Below, piece after piece: positions 22,119 to 31,351 of a stretch of DNA of 55,232 nt. Numbering within the stretch: position 1 is the first letter of the stretch; every line of letters begins with the position of its first letter. Under the pieces are notes generated by a model. The model was not told the origin of the DNA. It ran no database searches and worked only from the letters and a program-made list of their open reading frames with translations. The position numbers and the translations under genes are program-made. Source of the stretch: a virus. Location of the stretch: positions 1-55,232 of the IMG/VR virus record IMGVR_UViG_3300034160_000067, one strand, 5' to 3'.

Positions 22119-25100
22119 TATGCGAGCGCCTGTCGTAGTGCAGACCGATTGGCCTGAATGATGTTGAGGATGATCCGCTCGCCGGCCTTCGACGCGAGAC
22201 CCTCGCGCACGACGCTGTGCGAGTCGATGGTGTTGATGACCTTGATGTTCTGGCTCGACCCGCCGCCGCCGTTGACGATGTTGCGCGGGTCGTTCTTCGC
22301 GAGCACCTGCTCGCCCTTCTGCAGGATCGCCGGAACTTCGTTCGGCTGCAGGCCAACGAGCCCGCCCGTGTGGAATCGCGGAGCGTTGACGAACCACGCC
22401 GGGTTCGCGCGCGTCTGGCGCAGCGCGGTCTGGCCGATCACGCCGCCCGTGTGGACCTTGCCGACGATCGCGCTGATGGCCTCGGTGAGGAAGTTCACCT
22501 TGCCACTGCCCTGCAGCGACTTCAGGATCGTCTGCTTCAAGATCATTGTGGCGATCTGGCGCAGGAAGTCCGACGCGAACGCGCGGAACGCATCCCACGC
22601 GCCCTTGAATCCGTCCTTCAGGTTGCCGGCCGCGACCGCCGCCTGCACGAACCCATCGACGACACTGGTGAGGCCGGTCGCCCACTGCTCCGTGATCTGC
22701 TGTGAGCTGATGATCGCGTCGGACGTCTCGATGGTCCCGGCCTTGATCGAGACCAGCTGCGCGCGCGTGTGCGCGAGAGCCTTCTGCGCCTCGGGATCCT
22801 TCAGCGCGTCGATCATGTCGATCGCGGCCTGCGCGGCCTGCTGGATCTCTGGCACCATCTCCGCGTTGATCGCGGCGATCTTCGCGCGGCCCTCCAACTC
22901 CGTCTGAAGGTGCGCGCGCGTCAGTTCGTTCTCGGCCTGAATTCGTTCAGTGCGGAGCGTGACCTGATCCGAGACCGCCTGCTCTTTGTCCTTGATATCG
23001 GAGATCAGCTTTTTCTTCTGCTCCAGATTCCACTTCTCGGCTTCCTGCTCCTTGCGGATCGCGATCAGGCCGTTGAGCTGCAGCACCGCGGCCTGCGCTG
23101 CGCGCGCGTCTCCGAGATCCGCCATCTCGGCGATCTTCTCGAAGATCTTCGTGTACTCAGTGTCGACGAGGGCGACGCGCTCTTCGAGCGTGTCGGCTTC
23201 CTTCTTCGCCACCTGCCGCTCGACCGCGGCCAGTTCGTCGGCGACCTCCTTCGCGAGGTCGACCTTTTTCTTGGCCGCAGCAGCATCGGCGTCGGCTTCC
23301 TCGGCGAGGCGCAGCTTCCGCAGCCGCTCGAACTCCGCCTGCAGGATGTCGTTGTCGCGTGCCGACTGGGTCCGGCCGCGAACCTGCGGGCCGCTGACCG
23401 TCGACTTCGGCGGAGTCTTCGGTCCCTGCGGAACCTCGGCGGCAAAGCCCGCCATGAGAGCTTCCTGCCGGACCTTGAACTTGTCCTGAAACTCCTTCAG
23501 CACATCCTCGAAGGTCTTCGGCGTGAAGATGCCTTCCCACATCGCGACAGCCATGTCCTTGATGGTCCCGAAGACCTCAACAAAAATGGCGACGATCAGG
23601 GTGCCTGCTTTGCGGACGATCTCGAAGTTGTCGTAGAGCCAGCGCGCGATGCTGAAGCTGGCGAACCCGACCGCCAGCGCGGCGCCGACCCCGGTCAGCA
23701 TCGTCAGCATCCGAGGGAAGAGCAGGAAGAAGGTCTGGAAGAACCCGCGCATGTACGCCGCAGCGGCCGCGATCGCGCCGCCGAGGAGCTTCATCTTGCC
23801 CCAGACCTTGTCGATCCAGTCGGCCATCGACATCAGGATGTTGATGGTCTTCACGCCGATGAACGCCGCGAGGATCGGAGTCGCCTTGTCGATATTCTCC
23901 GCGAGTGCGATGACCCCCTTGGTCACCAAGGTCATTGCCTCGCCGACGATCTTCGCGAACTTCTTGCCGTCGTCTGACTTCAGGAACCGCGACAGCTTGT
24001 TGACCGCTTCAGTGAACGCGTCGAGGAAGCCGCTGTTGGCGACGATCAGCTCGAACTCAGTGATCGAGTTGCCGAGACGATTGATCTGGCTCTGCGCCGT
24101 CTGGGTGGCGTCCTTCAGCTGCGGCGTGACCTTGTCGCGATACTGCTTCGCGAACAGCAGGATCATCTCCGAGCTGACCTTGCCCGCCTTCAACCACTTG
24201 TTCAGGTCGAGCGTCGTCAGGTTCATCGCTTTCGCGAATTCGTAGAACGCGCCCGTGAGACGATCACCCAACTGGCCGCGCAGCTCTTCCGCCTGCACCG
24301 AGCCCTTCGACATGATCTGTTCGAGCGCCTTGAAGACGCCCGTCATATCATCGTTCGAGATGTTGAAGACCTTGCCGACCTCGGCGAAGGACTCGAACAC
24401 GTAACGCGTCGCCTGCAGCGACATGCCCGCGGACTTGGCCGCGATCGAGAACTTCGAGTAGCCGTCCGCAACGTCCGGCAGCAGCAGGCCGAGGCGCTCC
24501 GCCTGCTTGGAGACGTACTCCATCTCCTTGCCGACCGCGTCCGAGCCGAACGCGACGGCGAGCCGGTTCTGGGCCCCCTGCCGCTTCTGGACCGCATCGA
24601 GCACGTTGCGCACGCCCGCGATCGCGCCGAACAGGCCGATGTTGGCCGCCGTGAACGCGAGCACCTCGCCGCGCAGGCGCTGCAGGAACGACAGGGTCGT
24701 GCGGCCGCCCGAGCCGCTGAAGGCCTTGGTGAACGCCGTCAGGCCGTTGGTCTTGGGGCCGGTGGCCGCCGCCGCGTTGCCGAAGGCCGTGATCGCCGTC
24801 GACGCCCGGGCCGCGACGCCCTGTAGGCGGGCCATCTCGTCGGCGAGCTTCCGGGTGTTGACCCCGCTCCCGGCGAGATCGGTCTGGATCTTGCGGACCG
24901 CGAGGGCGAACTGCTGGTAGCGCTGCTGGGCCGCGGCGAGCCGCTGCTCCGCCTGCTTCAGGGACGCCGTCAGCGCCTCGCTGGGGGCATCTGCGGCCTG
25001 CACGGCCTTGGCGTAGCCGATGACATCGGCCCGCGCTGTGCGCAGCTCCTGCGCCGCCCCAGCGGCCGCCGTGCGTGTGTTCTTCAGCCGGTCGATCAGG

Positions 25101-26245
25101 ACGGCGATGCCTTGCGCGCCCTGCTGGACGGAGCCCAGCTTCGCCAGCTCGTCGCGCACCGCGACGGTGCTCTTGCCCGTGGCGGCCATCTCGCTGGCGT
25201 AGCGGCCGGCGGCGACGCCCGCTTCGTTCAGGACCGTCTCCAGCCCGCCGATCGTGCGAACTAGCTCAGCGTTCGGATCGACGATCTGGCGCACGGAGGC
25301 GCCCGCACGGGCGTTCGCGAGCGCGAGCTTGTCGACGCCCGCGGCCATCGCGCCGATGCCCCGAGCGGCCTTCTCCGCGTCCGTGCCGACCTTCTGGAAC
25401 TGCGCCAGCTCCTGCGCCAGCTTCTGGGCCTTGGCCGCCGCTGCCGCTTCCGCGGCCTCCCGCTCCAGCACCAGCTGCAGCACGTCCGCTTCGTAGCGGC
25501 GCCGCGCTTCCTGCCGGGCCTTGAGGTCCGCGATCTCGGCCCGGGTGCGCCGGGCGCGCTCGTCGGCCGCCGACTTCTCCCGCCGCGCCGTGTCGGCGAT
25601 GGCCGCCGCGTCTTCGCGCTCGGCCTTCGTCAGCTCAGTCTGTACCGCGAGGGCCTTGACCTTCTCGGCGGTGACCTGCCGCTGGATCCCGGCGTACTGT
25701 TCAATGAGGGCGTTGGTCCGCTGGACCTCGCCGCCGGCCGCGCGGAAGACTGCGTCGACCCGCGCTTCCGAGGCCGCCATGTTGTTGATGTCGAGGCCGG
25801 CCTTCGTCGCCGCCTCACTGACCTTCGCGAGCAGCTTGGCGTTCTTGCTGAGCGCACCTTCCTGCCGCTCGAACGCCTTCTGGGCATCGCGAAGTGATTT
25901 CTCCAGCGCCGCAGTGGGCGCCGCTGCAGCGGTCAGCGCCGCGCGCGCGTCCTGCACGCGCGTCGCAAACAGCTTCAGCTTCTCCTGCGCTTCGGTGGAC
26001 TGCGCGGAGATCGTGCGGAAGAGTTCGATCAGGCGCTGGTTGGCGGCGAGCCCAGCCAGCGCCTGATCGAGTTTCTTCGCGATCGCGGTGATCTCGCCGA
26101 GCGTGGCCTCGCCGCGGCGGGCGGAGGGCTCGATCTCGTCGAACGACTTCGACAGCTTGCTGACGGCGACGTCGATATCGGCAATCGGCTTCGACGACAG
26201 ATCTGTCGCGCGAATGACGAGTTCGATGTCTTTGCTAGTCGCCAT
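22118..26245 (-). CDS. Tape measure protein
   Basis: 1375 residues. Long coiled coils fill about residues 90-480 (alanine, glutamate and arginine rich); a tape-measure N-terminal-type domain (FLQRLRGEVLAFTAANIG to QINRLGNSITEFE) covers about 525-730; hydrophobic segments lie about 800-900; another coiled coil follows and the end (DFLRQIATMILKQTILKSL) resembles lambda-type tape measures. It sets tail length and is ejected during infection. At about 1.5 angstroms per residue the tail would be near 200 nm. Starts 11 bases inside the end of the chaperone frameshift frame. Confidence 0.9.
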   Translation of the reverse strand: MATSKDIELVIRATDLSSKPIADIDVAVSKLSKSFDEIEPSARRGEATLGEITAIAKKLDQALAGLAANQRLIELFRTISAQSTEAQEKLKLFATRVQDARAALTAAAAPTAALEKSLRDAQKAFERQEGALSKNAKLLAKVSEAATKAGLDINNMAASEARVDAVFRAAGGEVQRTNALIEQYAGIQRQVTAEKVKALAVQTELTKAEREDAAAIADTARREKSAADERARRTRAEIADLKARQEARRRYEADVLQLVLEREAAEAAAAAKAQKLAQELAQFQKVGTDAEKAARGIGAMAAGVDKLALANARAGASVRQIVDPNAELVRTIGGLETVLNEAGVAAGRYASEMAATGKSTVAVRDELAKLGSVQQGAQGIAVLIDRLKNTRTAAAGAAQELRTARADVIGYAKAVQAADAPSEALTASLKQAEQRLAAAQQRYQQFALAVRKIQTDLAGSGVNTRKLADEMARLQGVAARASTAITAFGNAAAATGPKTNGLTAFTKAFSGSGGRTTLSFLQRLRGEVLAFTAANIGLFGAIAGVRNVLDAVQKRQGAQNRLAVAFGSDAVGKEMEYVSKQAERLGLLLPDVADGYSKFSIAAKSAGMSLQATRYVFESFAEVGKVFNISNDDMTGVFKALEQIMSKGSVQAEELRGQLGDRLTGAFYEFAKAMNLTTLDLNKWLKAGKVSSEMILLFAKQYRDKVTPQLKDATQTAQSQINRLGNSITEFELIVANSGFLDAFTEAVNKLSRFLKSDDGKKFAKIVGEAMTLVTKGVIALAENIDKATPILAAFIGVKTINILMSMADWIDKVWGKMKLLGGAIAAAAAYMRGFFQTFFLLFPRMLTMLTGVGAALAVGFASFSIARWLYDNFEIVRKAGTLIVAIFVEVFGTIKDMAVAMWEGIFTPKTFEDVLKEFQDKFKVRQEALMAGFAAEVPQGPKTPPKSTVSGPQVRGRTQSARDNDILQAEFERLRKLRLAEEADADAAAAKKKVDLAKEVADELAAVERQVAKKEADTLEERVALVDTEYTKIFEKIAEMADLGDARAAQAAVLQLNGLIAIRKEQEAEKWNLEQKKKLISDIKDKEQAVSDQVTLRTERIQAENELTRAHLQTELEGRAKIAAINAEMVPEIQQAAQAAIDMIDALKDPEAQKALAHTRAQLVSIKAGTIETSDAIISSQQITEQWATGLTSVVDGFVQAAVAAGNLKDGFKGAWDAFRAFASDFLRQIATMILKQTILKSLQGSGKVNFLTEAISAIVGKVHTGGVIGQTALRQTRANPAWFVNAPRFHTGGLVGLQPNEVPAILQKGEQVLAKNDPRNIVNGGGGSSQNIKVINTIDSHSVVREGLASKAGERIILNIIQANRSALRQALA

Positions 26246-26911
26246 TCGCGAGCCTCTTCACCAGCTTGCTAAATTCCTTGCCGGCTTCCTTGTCGAACAG
26301 GGAAGCCACCGCCATCTGCGTCAGCAGCGCGTCCGTCGCTGCATTCGCATCTCGCCGCCGTTGAACGACGCGAGTCTCGTCCCACAACATCCACAGCGCG
26401 TAGTGCCGTGGACTCGCGTGCCCCTCACTCAGGAGGAGCGACGCGCATTGCTTCAGCTCTTCGAACCAGTCGGTTCTTCCGCGGTCTGCGAGTTGCTCCC
26501 CTGCAGCAAGGGGGTCATCCCGCTCAGCAGGTCCTGCAGCCCGCGGAGGAAGTTTTTTACGGAGTCGGCTCCGTCGAATGTCAGCTTGCCGATCGCAAGC
26601 AGCGCGTCGAGCTGCACCGGCATCGGAAGGCTGCGCGCCTTCTCCCACTGGTCCATCTCGCCGCAGCCCAGTGCGATCGCTTTCGCGGCCAGCACCGGGG
26701 CCATGGTGATGAGACTGGAGAGGGATCCGATGACATCAGTGTCATCGGATCCCACCTGCAGTCCCTGAAAGAGTTCGATCGCCTTGTCGAGTTCGCCACG
26801 GTGGCCGGCCGTCACCAGCCGGGCCACCATGTCGAACGTCAAACCCTGCACCTCGAACTCGCCGCCGCGGAACACGATCTTCCGCGTCTCGATTACGACA
26901 TCAGCCAGCAT
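26235..26911 (-). CDS. Tail assembly chaperone, frameshift product (gpGT-like)
   Basis: Made from the 26453-26911 frame by a -1 shift at A AAA AAC (26552-26558): 120 residues of the zero frame, then 105 from the -1 frame (LPPRAAGPAERDD to KLVKRLANGD), about 225 in all. The extension has no good start of its own and ends 11 bases inside the tape measure gene, exactly as in the lambda G/GT arrangement. It would bind tape measure and tube protein during tail assembly. Confidence 0.8.
26453..26911 (-). CDS. Tail assembly chaperone, zero-frame product (gpG-like)
   Basis: 152 residues starting MLADVVIETRKIVFRG. Position between tube and tape measure, acidic helical nature and the overlapping -1 frame identify it as the pre-tape-measure chaperone. 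It ends in TGA about 100 bases after the slippery site. Confidence 0.8.
   Translation of the reverse strand: MLADVVIETRKIVFRGGEFEVQGLTFDMVARLVTAGHRGELDKAIELFQGLQVGSDDTDVIGSLSSLITMAPVLAAKAIALGCGEMDQWEKARSLPMPVQLDALLAIGKLTFDGADSVKNFLRGLQDLLSGMTPLLQGSNSQTAEEPTGSKS
26552..26558 (-). promoter_or_regulatory. Programmed -1 frameshift site A AAA AAC
   Basis: On the minus strand the zero-frame codons are GTA AAA AAC, giving the canonical heptamer X XXY YYZ with X and Y both A. The -1 frame is open from here to 26235. Downstream GC-rich sequence (CCTCCGCGGG...) could form a stimulating structure. Confidence 0.85.
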
Positions 26912-26938
26912 CTCTCAGGTCCTCGGTGGCTGTATCGA

Positions 26939-27730
26939 TTACGCGGCGCGGCCGTCGACGTAGATCGCCTGCGTGCTCGCGTCGAGCAGCAGGATCTCGA
27001 CGTTGAACGGCAGCTGCTGCCAGCTGTCGCCCTTCAGCGAGAAGTCGCCGTTCGGGCTGAGCTTCGCGTACGGCATGTAGTAGTCGCGATCCGTGCCCTT
27101 CGGGTTCTTCGCGATGAAGCGGAGAGCGCCCTCGATCGTGGCGTTGGACGACGTCACCACCTGCACGCGGCTGTTGACCACCGGGGTGTAGGTCACCCAG
27201 AGGCCTTCAGTTGCCGGCGCCACGCTGGAGCCCGTCGGGATGTAGACCCGGCCCAGCGCCGCATCGACCGTGTAGTCGGTGCCGAGCGTGGCCGCCGTCG
27301 CGGTGCCCACCGTCGTGCCCTTCTTCACGGTGATCGCCGTCGCGTTGCGGATGCCCGACGGGTTGAGAGTCGTCGCGCCGATCTGGTAGTAGCGGTCCTT
27401 CTGGACGCTGCCCACCGGGGCGAGCACGGCGTCAGTCACCACGACCGCCGTCTGCGCCACGCTACCGCTCGTACCGAGCAGCAGCAGCGACAGGTTGTCG
27501 GCGCTGATGTCGTCGAGGATGAACGAGCCCGTGCGCGTGAGTTCGAGCACGACCGAGTCGTCCTTCACGCGGATGCCCTGATCCGAGTTGAAGTGGTCGA
27601 GCATCTGGCTCGCGATGTTGATGTTGAACTCCGTCGAGTTGCCGAGGTAGCGCTCGCCGGACTTCGTCGTGGTACCCGTCAGGAATCGGTCGAAATAGAG
27701 TTCGCCCCGACCCAGAGTGTAATTCGCCAT
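26939..27730 (-). CDS. Major tail tube protein
   Basis: 263 residues starting MANYTLGRGELYFDRF. Pattern GRGELYF...NSTEFNINI...LLLDASTQAIY is that of siphovirus tube proteins, and it lies directly before the chaperone pair. A central insertion (about 95-165) looks like an extra surface domain. It polymerises into the tail tube. Confidence 0.8.
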   Translation of the reverse strand: MANYTLGRGELYFDRFLTGTTTKSGERYLGNSTEFNINIASQMLDHFNSDQGIRVKDDSVVLELTRTGSFILDDISADNLSLLLLGTSGSVAQTAVVVTDAVLAPVGSVQKDRYYQIGATTLNPSGIRNATAITVKKGTTVGTATAATLGTDYTVDAALGRVYIPTGSSVAPATEGLWVTYTPVVNSRVQVVTSSNATIEGALRFIAKNPKGTDRDYYMPYAKLSPNGDFSLKGDSWQQLPFNVEILLLDASTQAIYVDGRAA

Positions 27731-27767
27731 GTCTCAACCTCCAGTTAGAAAACCAACCCCGAGTTGA

Positions 27768-28274
27768 TCACGGGGGCCAAAAAAGAGCGTCACCATCTTC
27801 GGTGACCGTCAACACGATTCGCAGCCAGAAAAACGCGCGCTCCGACAACTGATCGGGCGGCCGCACGGTGCCCGGCTCCAGCGCCAGCTCGACCACCTCT
27901 TCGAAGGCGGTGCCTTTCAGCGCCGTATCGTACACCTGCTTCCGAAGCTTGCCGAGCGCCTTCTTGACATCCACCATGAGCGCGTGAGCGGAATCCGTGG
28001 GGTTATCGAACTCCTCACGCGCCCAGCCCTGCACGAGCAGGATCCAGTCGTCCTTCTGCACGCCGCGCGCATTGCCCACGCGCACGGGCTCGCGATCGGG
28101 GTTCAGCGTCTCAAGAATCGAGATCATCGGCAGCGGGTCGTCGTCTCCGAACCAGAACCGTCCGCGGAATACTGCGTCAGTAAGCGTGTGCTGATACCCG
28201 TTAGCGACGGTCACTTCCGTCGACAGGTACGAACTCAACTGCTTCTGGATCGCGAGGCGAACACTGTCAGCCAT
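27768..28274 (-). CDS. Tail terminator-like protein (gpU-like)
   Basis: 168 residues starting MADSVRLAIQKQLSSY, with GAGGAG 6 bases upstream. Position between the minor tail gpZ-like gene and the tube gene matches lambda U. Its end lies next to a weak relative of the operator dyad (CCAACCCCGAGTTGA, 27753-27767). Confidence 0.65.
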   Translation of the reverse strand: MADSVRLAIQKQLSSYLSTEVTVANGYQHTLTDAVFRGRFWFGDDDPLPMISILETLNPDREPVRVGNARGVQKDDWILLVQGWAREEFDNPTDSAHALMVDVKKALGKLRKQVYDTALKGTAFEEVVELALEPGTVRPPDQLSERAFFWLRIVLTVTEDGDALFWPP

Positions 28275-28902
28275 TGTCACTCCTCGCAAGCTGCCGGAGG
28301 AATTCCCCTTTCAGCTTATCTGTCACGCGAGGCTCTACGGTCTGCGCGACTTGCCGGAAGACCTGATCGACCGACGGGCCGTACAGGATGTAGAGGTCCG
28401 GGTTCTTCTTCGAGAAGGGGATCGCGCGCTTGTTGCGCAGGGTCGTGCCCGGCTTCAGGCGCACCGCGATGCCGACGTTGAACGAATCCTCGGTGACGGC
28501 CTTCGACCCGGCGCGCAGCTTGATGAAGAACGCCTTCGGCATCTCCTGCGGCTTGCCGGGCTGCACCGTCACGACGACGCCGCGCTTCTTGGCGTTGGTC
28601 GTGAAGCTGCCCGGGCGCGCGAACCGGGCGAGCGACGTCGCACGCTTGCGCCCGGTGATGACGGCCTCGGGGTTGTTCGGCGTCGCCCAGCGCGTCACGT
28701 TGAGTCGGTTGCCGGCGGTGGCCGACCCGAGATAGGGCCGCGTGAACGCGACCTGCGCGCGGATCTCGCGCGAGGACTCCGCGTAGGCGAAGCGCGTCGT
28801 CGAATTGATGGCCGGCGCCAGTGCGCGGCTCGTGCGCTGGGGGAGGGCGCGCAGGTACGCGCTCACCTTCTCCAGCCCAGCGGTCTGAACTTTGAACGTC
28901 AT
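28267..28902 (-). CDS. Tail completion protein (gpZ-like)
   Basis: 211 residues starting MTFKVQTAGLEKVSAY, basic, with the LPQRTSRALAPAINST...RREIRAQ-type N-terminal helices typical of minor tail protein Z/HK97 gp10-like proteins. It acts where the tail joins the head. Confidence 0.7.
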   Translation of the reverse strand: MTFKVQTAGLEKVSAYLRALPQRTSRALAPAINSTTRFAYAESSREIRAQVAFTRPYLGSATAGNRLNVTRWATPNNPEAVITGRKRATSLARFARPGSFTTNAKKRGVVVTVQPGKPQEMPKAFFIKLRAGSKAVTEDSFNVGIAVRLKPGTTLRNKRAIPFSKKNPDLYILYGPSVDQVFRQVAQTVEPRVTDKLKGEFLRQLARSDNG

Positions 28903-29240
28903 GCGTCACTCCGCACGACTTGGAATTCGACCGTGAAGTCATCCTTCGTCGGGTCCTTCAGGTCGAGTCGATACTTCTGCCCTTCGGCAGTGGTGATGCT
29001 TCCGCCGCGCCGAATGCCCAGCCGGGCCACGTCCGACGCGAGGAAGATCACACGCTCGATTTCCTCGATCGTCTGCGAGTAGCCCTCGCGATCGAGATCA
29101 CCGATGCGGGCGTAGCGCGTGTGGAGACGGACCGAGACCACGGTGCCTGCGCCGCCCAAGGCGGGAACGTAGGTGACTGGCCGGGCGAAGGTGCTATGCA
29201 CCGACGCCCGAGACAGTTTCCGCAGCTCGGTCCACTCCAT
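28899..29240 (-). CDS. Head-tail joining protein (gpFII-like)
   Basis: 113 residues starting MEWTELRKLSRASVHS, AAGGAG upstream. Beta-rich. Size, order (after capsid and a small gene, before gpZ-like) match lambda FII or another head completion protein. Confidence 0.6.
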   Translation of the reverse strand: MEWTELRKLSRASVHSTFARPVTYVPALGGAGTVVSVRLHTRYARIGDLDREGYSQTIEEIERVIFLASDVARLGIRRGGSITTAEGQKYRLDLKDPTKDDFTVEFQVVRSDA

Positions 29241-29243
29241 CGA

Positions 29244-29423
29244 CTACTCCTTCGGCGCCTCGGCCGCAGGGGCCGGGACAGGCGCATCGAGCGGCGCGGC
29301 AACGCCCCACTCGATCAGATCCGCGGCGAGCTTCTCGTCGCAGGTGAACTCCACGCCGGGGTTGGCCGTCTTCGGGCCGTCGAGGACGATCGTGTTGATC
29401 GCCCGAATCTTGATCTTCGCCAT
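29244..29423 (-). CDS. Small head-region protein (59 aa)
   Basis: Starts MAKIKIRAINTIVLDG with AGGAG 7 bases upstream; ends three bases before the next start. N-terminal beta strands, then a proline- and alanine-rich acidic tail (PAPAAEAPKE). Position corresponds to lambda FI, but it is much shorter. Confidence 0.65.
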   Translation of the reverse strand: MAKIKIRAINTIVLDGPKTANPGVEFTCDEKLAADLIEWGVAAPLDAPVPAPAAEAPKE

Positions 29424-29442
29424 CCGTCTTCTCCTGTGGAAA

Positions 29443-29468
29443 GGGGCTCCCCCTTACGGGAGAGCCCC
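29443..29468 (-). terminator. Hairpin after the major capsid gene
   Basis: On the minus strand GGGGCTCTCCC-GTAAG-GGGGAGCCCC folds with one bulged base and is followed by TTTCC. It lies 18 bases after the capsid stop, where a partial terminator would raise capsid mRNA over that of the tail genes. Confidence 0.6.
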
Positions 29469-29486
29469 GGTCTCAGTGCGGTCTGA

Positions 29487-30518
29487 TCAGACCACCTTCA
29501 CCTTCATGGTGCAGTCCGCGCGCAGCGGCACCATCAGCGGGGCGCTCTGCGTCATCAGGTACTCCGCCGACGGGTCTTCCTGCACCCACGTCTTCGGGAA
29601 GTACGTGAGGGGCTGGTAGCCTGCCGCGCCGTCCATGATGGCGCCGAAGCAGCGCACACCCTCGATGCCGGCCGACGCGGTCAGCACGACCGTGTCCTGC
29701 GACAGCATCTGGGTGACGGTGCCGTCATCCGCGTCGTACACGTCCGCGTACACGTAGATCTCGACGCCGCTGACCTCGCCGACCTTGCGGGCGACGGTGC
29801 CATTGAGCGGATCACGGTCGACGGAGAGCGCCGAGCCCTTGATCTGCGTGGACAGCAGGTCCTTGACCTTCGGATGCACGCGGAACGCCTGCCACGCCGT
29901 GACGCCCATGGTGGCGCGGTTCACGATGTAGCCGGTGCTCGACTGGATCAGCGCGAGCCACGTCTCGAAGTTCGTGAGCGGATCGCTGTTGACCGTGTCG
30001 GTCCACAGGTTCGTGCCCGTGAGAACCACGGTACGGTTCGCGTTGCGCTGGAAGGCCACGACGGCCGTCGGATAGCTCTCGCCCGTGATCGTCAGGGAGC
30101 CGTCGATGATCGCGCGCGCGGCCATCCACTCCAGACGACGGTCGATCATCTTGCGGTGCTCGGAGAGAATCTCCGCGACCTTCGCGTCCCGGCGCTGCTG
30201 CAGGGAGAGGCTCCCCATCAGCGGCTCGCCGGCGCGACGCTTGATGATCTTCGACGGGTCGATCACGTCCTTCGGCTTGATGTACGCCGGCTTGAAGCGC
30301 TTCGAGCTGTACCCGCGATCCGTCTGCACCTTGCCCTGAACGAGCGGCGAGACGAACGGTGCGAGCCGGCGGGTGTGGTCCACCAGATCGAAGTCGATGA
30401 ATTCCTGATCGAAGTTCATCGCGTTCGGGAAGAACTGCGACCAGTAGTTGCTCACGTCCGGCGTCAGCGTCTCGATGACGCGGACGAGGTCGTGGGTATC
30501 GTAAGTGCCCAGTGACAT
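29487..30518 (-). CDS. Major capsid protein (lambda gpE family)
   Basis: 343 residues; lambda E has 341. Features of the family include the DQEFIDFDLV...LAPFVSP stretch near residue 40 and SYSKRFKPAYIKP-like E-loop region near 70. It forms the icosahedral shell. Preceded by the decoration protein gene as in lambda. Confidence 0.88.
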   Translation of the reverse strand: MSLGTYDTHDLVRVIETLTPDVSNYWSQFFPNAMNFDQEFIDFDLVDHTRRLAPFVSPLVQGKVQTDRGYSSKRFKPAYIKPKDVIDPSKIIKRRAGEPLMGSLSLQQRRDAKVAEILSEHRKMIDRRLEWMAARAIIDGSLTITGESYPTAVVAFQRNANRTVVLTGTNLWTDTVNSDPLTNFETWLALIQSSTGYIVNRATMGVTAWQAFRVHPKVKDLLSTQIKGSALSVDRDPLNGTVARKVGEVSGVEIYVYADVYDADDGTVTQMLSQDTVVLTASAGIEGVRCFGAIMDGAAGYQPLTYFPKTWVQEDPSAEYLMTQSAPLMVPLRADCTMKVKVV

Positions 30519-30551
30519 TGTTCGATGCTCCTGAAGTTGAAACGGTGAGGG

Positions 30552-30941
30552 TTAGATGACCGTGGTCGAGCCCGGGAGGGCCTTCACGGAAATCGGGGTG
30601 CGATCGAACGCGGTGACCTTCTGCAGGGTCGTCGCGCCGCCCGGCCAGACGAGGGCATCGATGTTGAAGATGCCGCCGATGTACATCTGGCACAGCACAT
30701 CCGCCGCCGTGGCGTCACATGCGTGAACCAGAATGCCGACCGCGAACTGCGAGCCGTCGACGCCCGCCGGGTTCCAGACCTTCAGCTTGCCCGACGCCGT
30801 GATGCGGCCCACGACCGCGAGAGCCGCGAGGTTCTGCCCCGTGACCAGCTTGGCCTCCGCGGTTTCGACATCGTCGCCTGCGAAGATGTACGGCGGCGTG
30901 TATGCATCGCCGGTTTCAACTCCAGCCAGAAAATCAGCCAT
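30552..30941 (-). CDS. Head decoration protein (lambda gpD family)
   Basis: 129 residues starting MADFLAGVETGDAYTP. VVGRITASGKLKVWNPAG...AVGILVHACDA matches the lambda D family, which trimerises on and stabilises expanded capsids. Placed between protease/scaffold and capsid. Confidence 0.85.
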   Translation of the reverse strand: MADFLAGVETGDAYTPPYIFAGDDVETAEAKLVTGQNLAALAVVGRITASGKLKVWNPAGVDGSQFAVGILVHACDATAADVLCQMYIGGIFNIDALVWPGGATTLQKVTAFDRTPISVKALPGSTTVI

Positions 30942-30967
30942 TGAAATTCTCCTTCAGAAAGTGGTGA

Positions 30968-31351
30968 TCAGTTGAACTTGCGGCCGGTCGCCGTCGAGAA
31001 CGCGGACAGGATCCGCTTCGAGACGTCGTCCGCAGCTACCGCTGCCGTGCCGGCGTCCGCGCCGACTTCGGGGTTGCCGGTTGCCATCGCCGCGGCGAAC
31101 GCCGGGGCCACAGCAGCCTTGGCCGCAGCCGGAGCCGCAGCGAGAATGCCCTTGGCGGCATCCGCAGCCATGTCGGTCGTGAACGCGAGGTGACGCGCGA
31201 GGGTGTCGCGCTCCTTCGCTTCGTCCGAGGACAGGATCGCGCTGATGCGCGCCCGCTCGTCCGCACGCGCCGTCGCGCTCGCAGCCGCAGCGGCCGCCTT
31301 CACGTCTGCCTCGGTCACAGCCTGAGGCGAGGCTCCTTCACTCTTCTCCAT
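30968..31351 (-). CDS. Nested capsid scaffold protein (Nu3-like)
   Basis: An in-frame internal start (ATG 31349-31351, MEKSEGASPQAVTEAD) with AAGGAG 8 bases upstream inside the protease gene gives a 127-residue protein of alanine-rich helix. This is the same arrangement as lambda Nu3 inside C. It would guide capsid assembly and be removed by the protease. Confidence 0.7.
   Translation of the reverse strand: MEKSEGASPQAVTEADVKAAAAAASATARADERARISAILSSDEAKERDTLARHLAFTTDMAADAAKGILAAAPAAAKAAVAPAFAAAMATGNPEVGADAGTAAVAADDVSKRILSAFSTATGRKFN

Noticed and set aside
26493-26503. CCCCC/GGGG run as the tail chaperone frameshift site
   Set aside because: In the zero frame it does not form an X XXY YYZ heptamer; A AAA AAC at 26552-26558 does, and the -1 frame is open from there.
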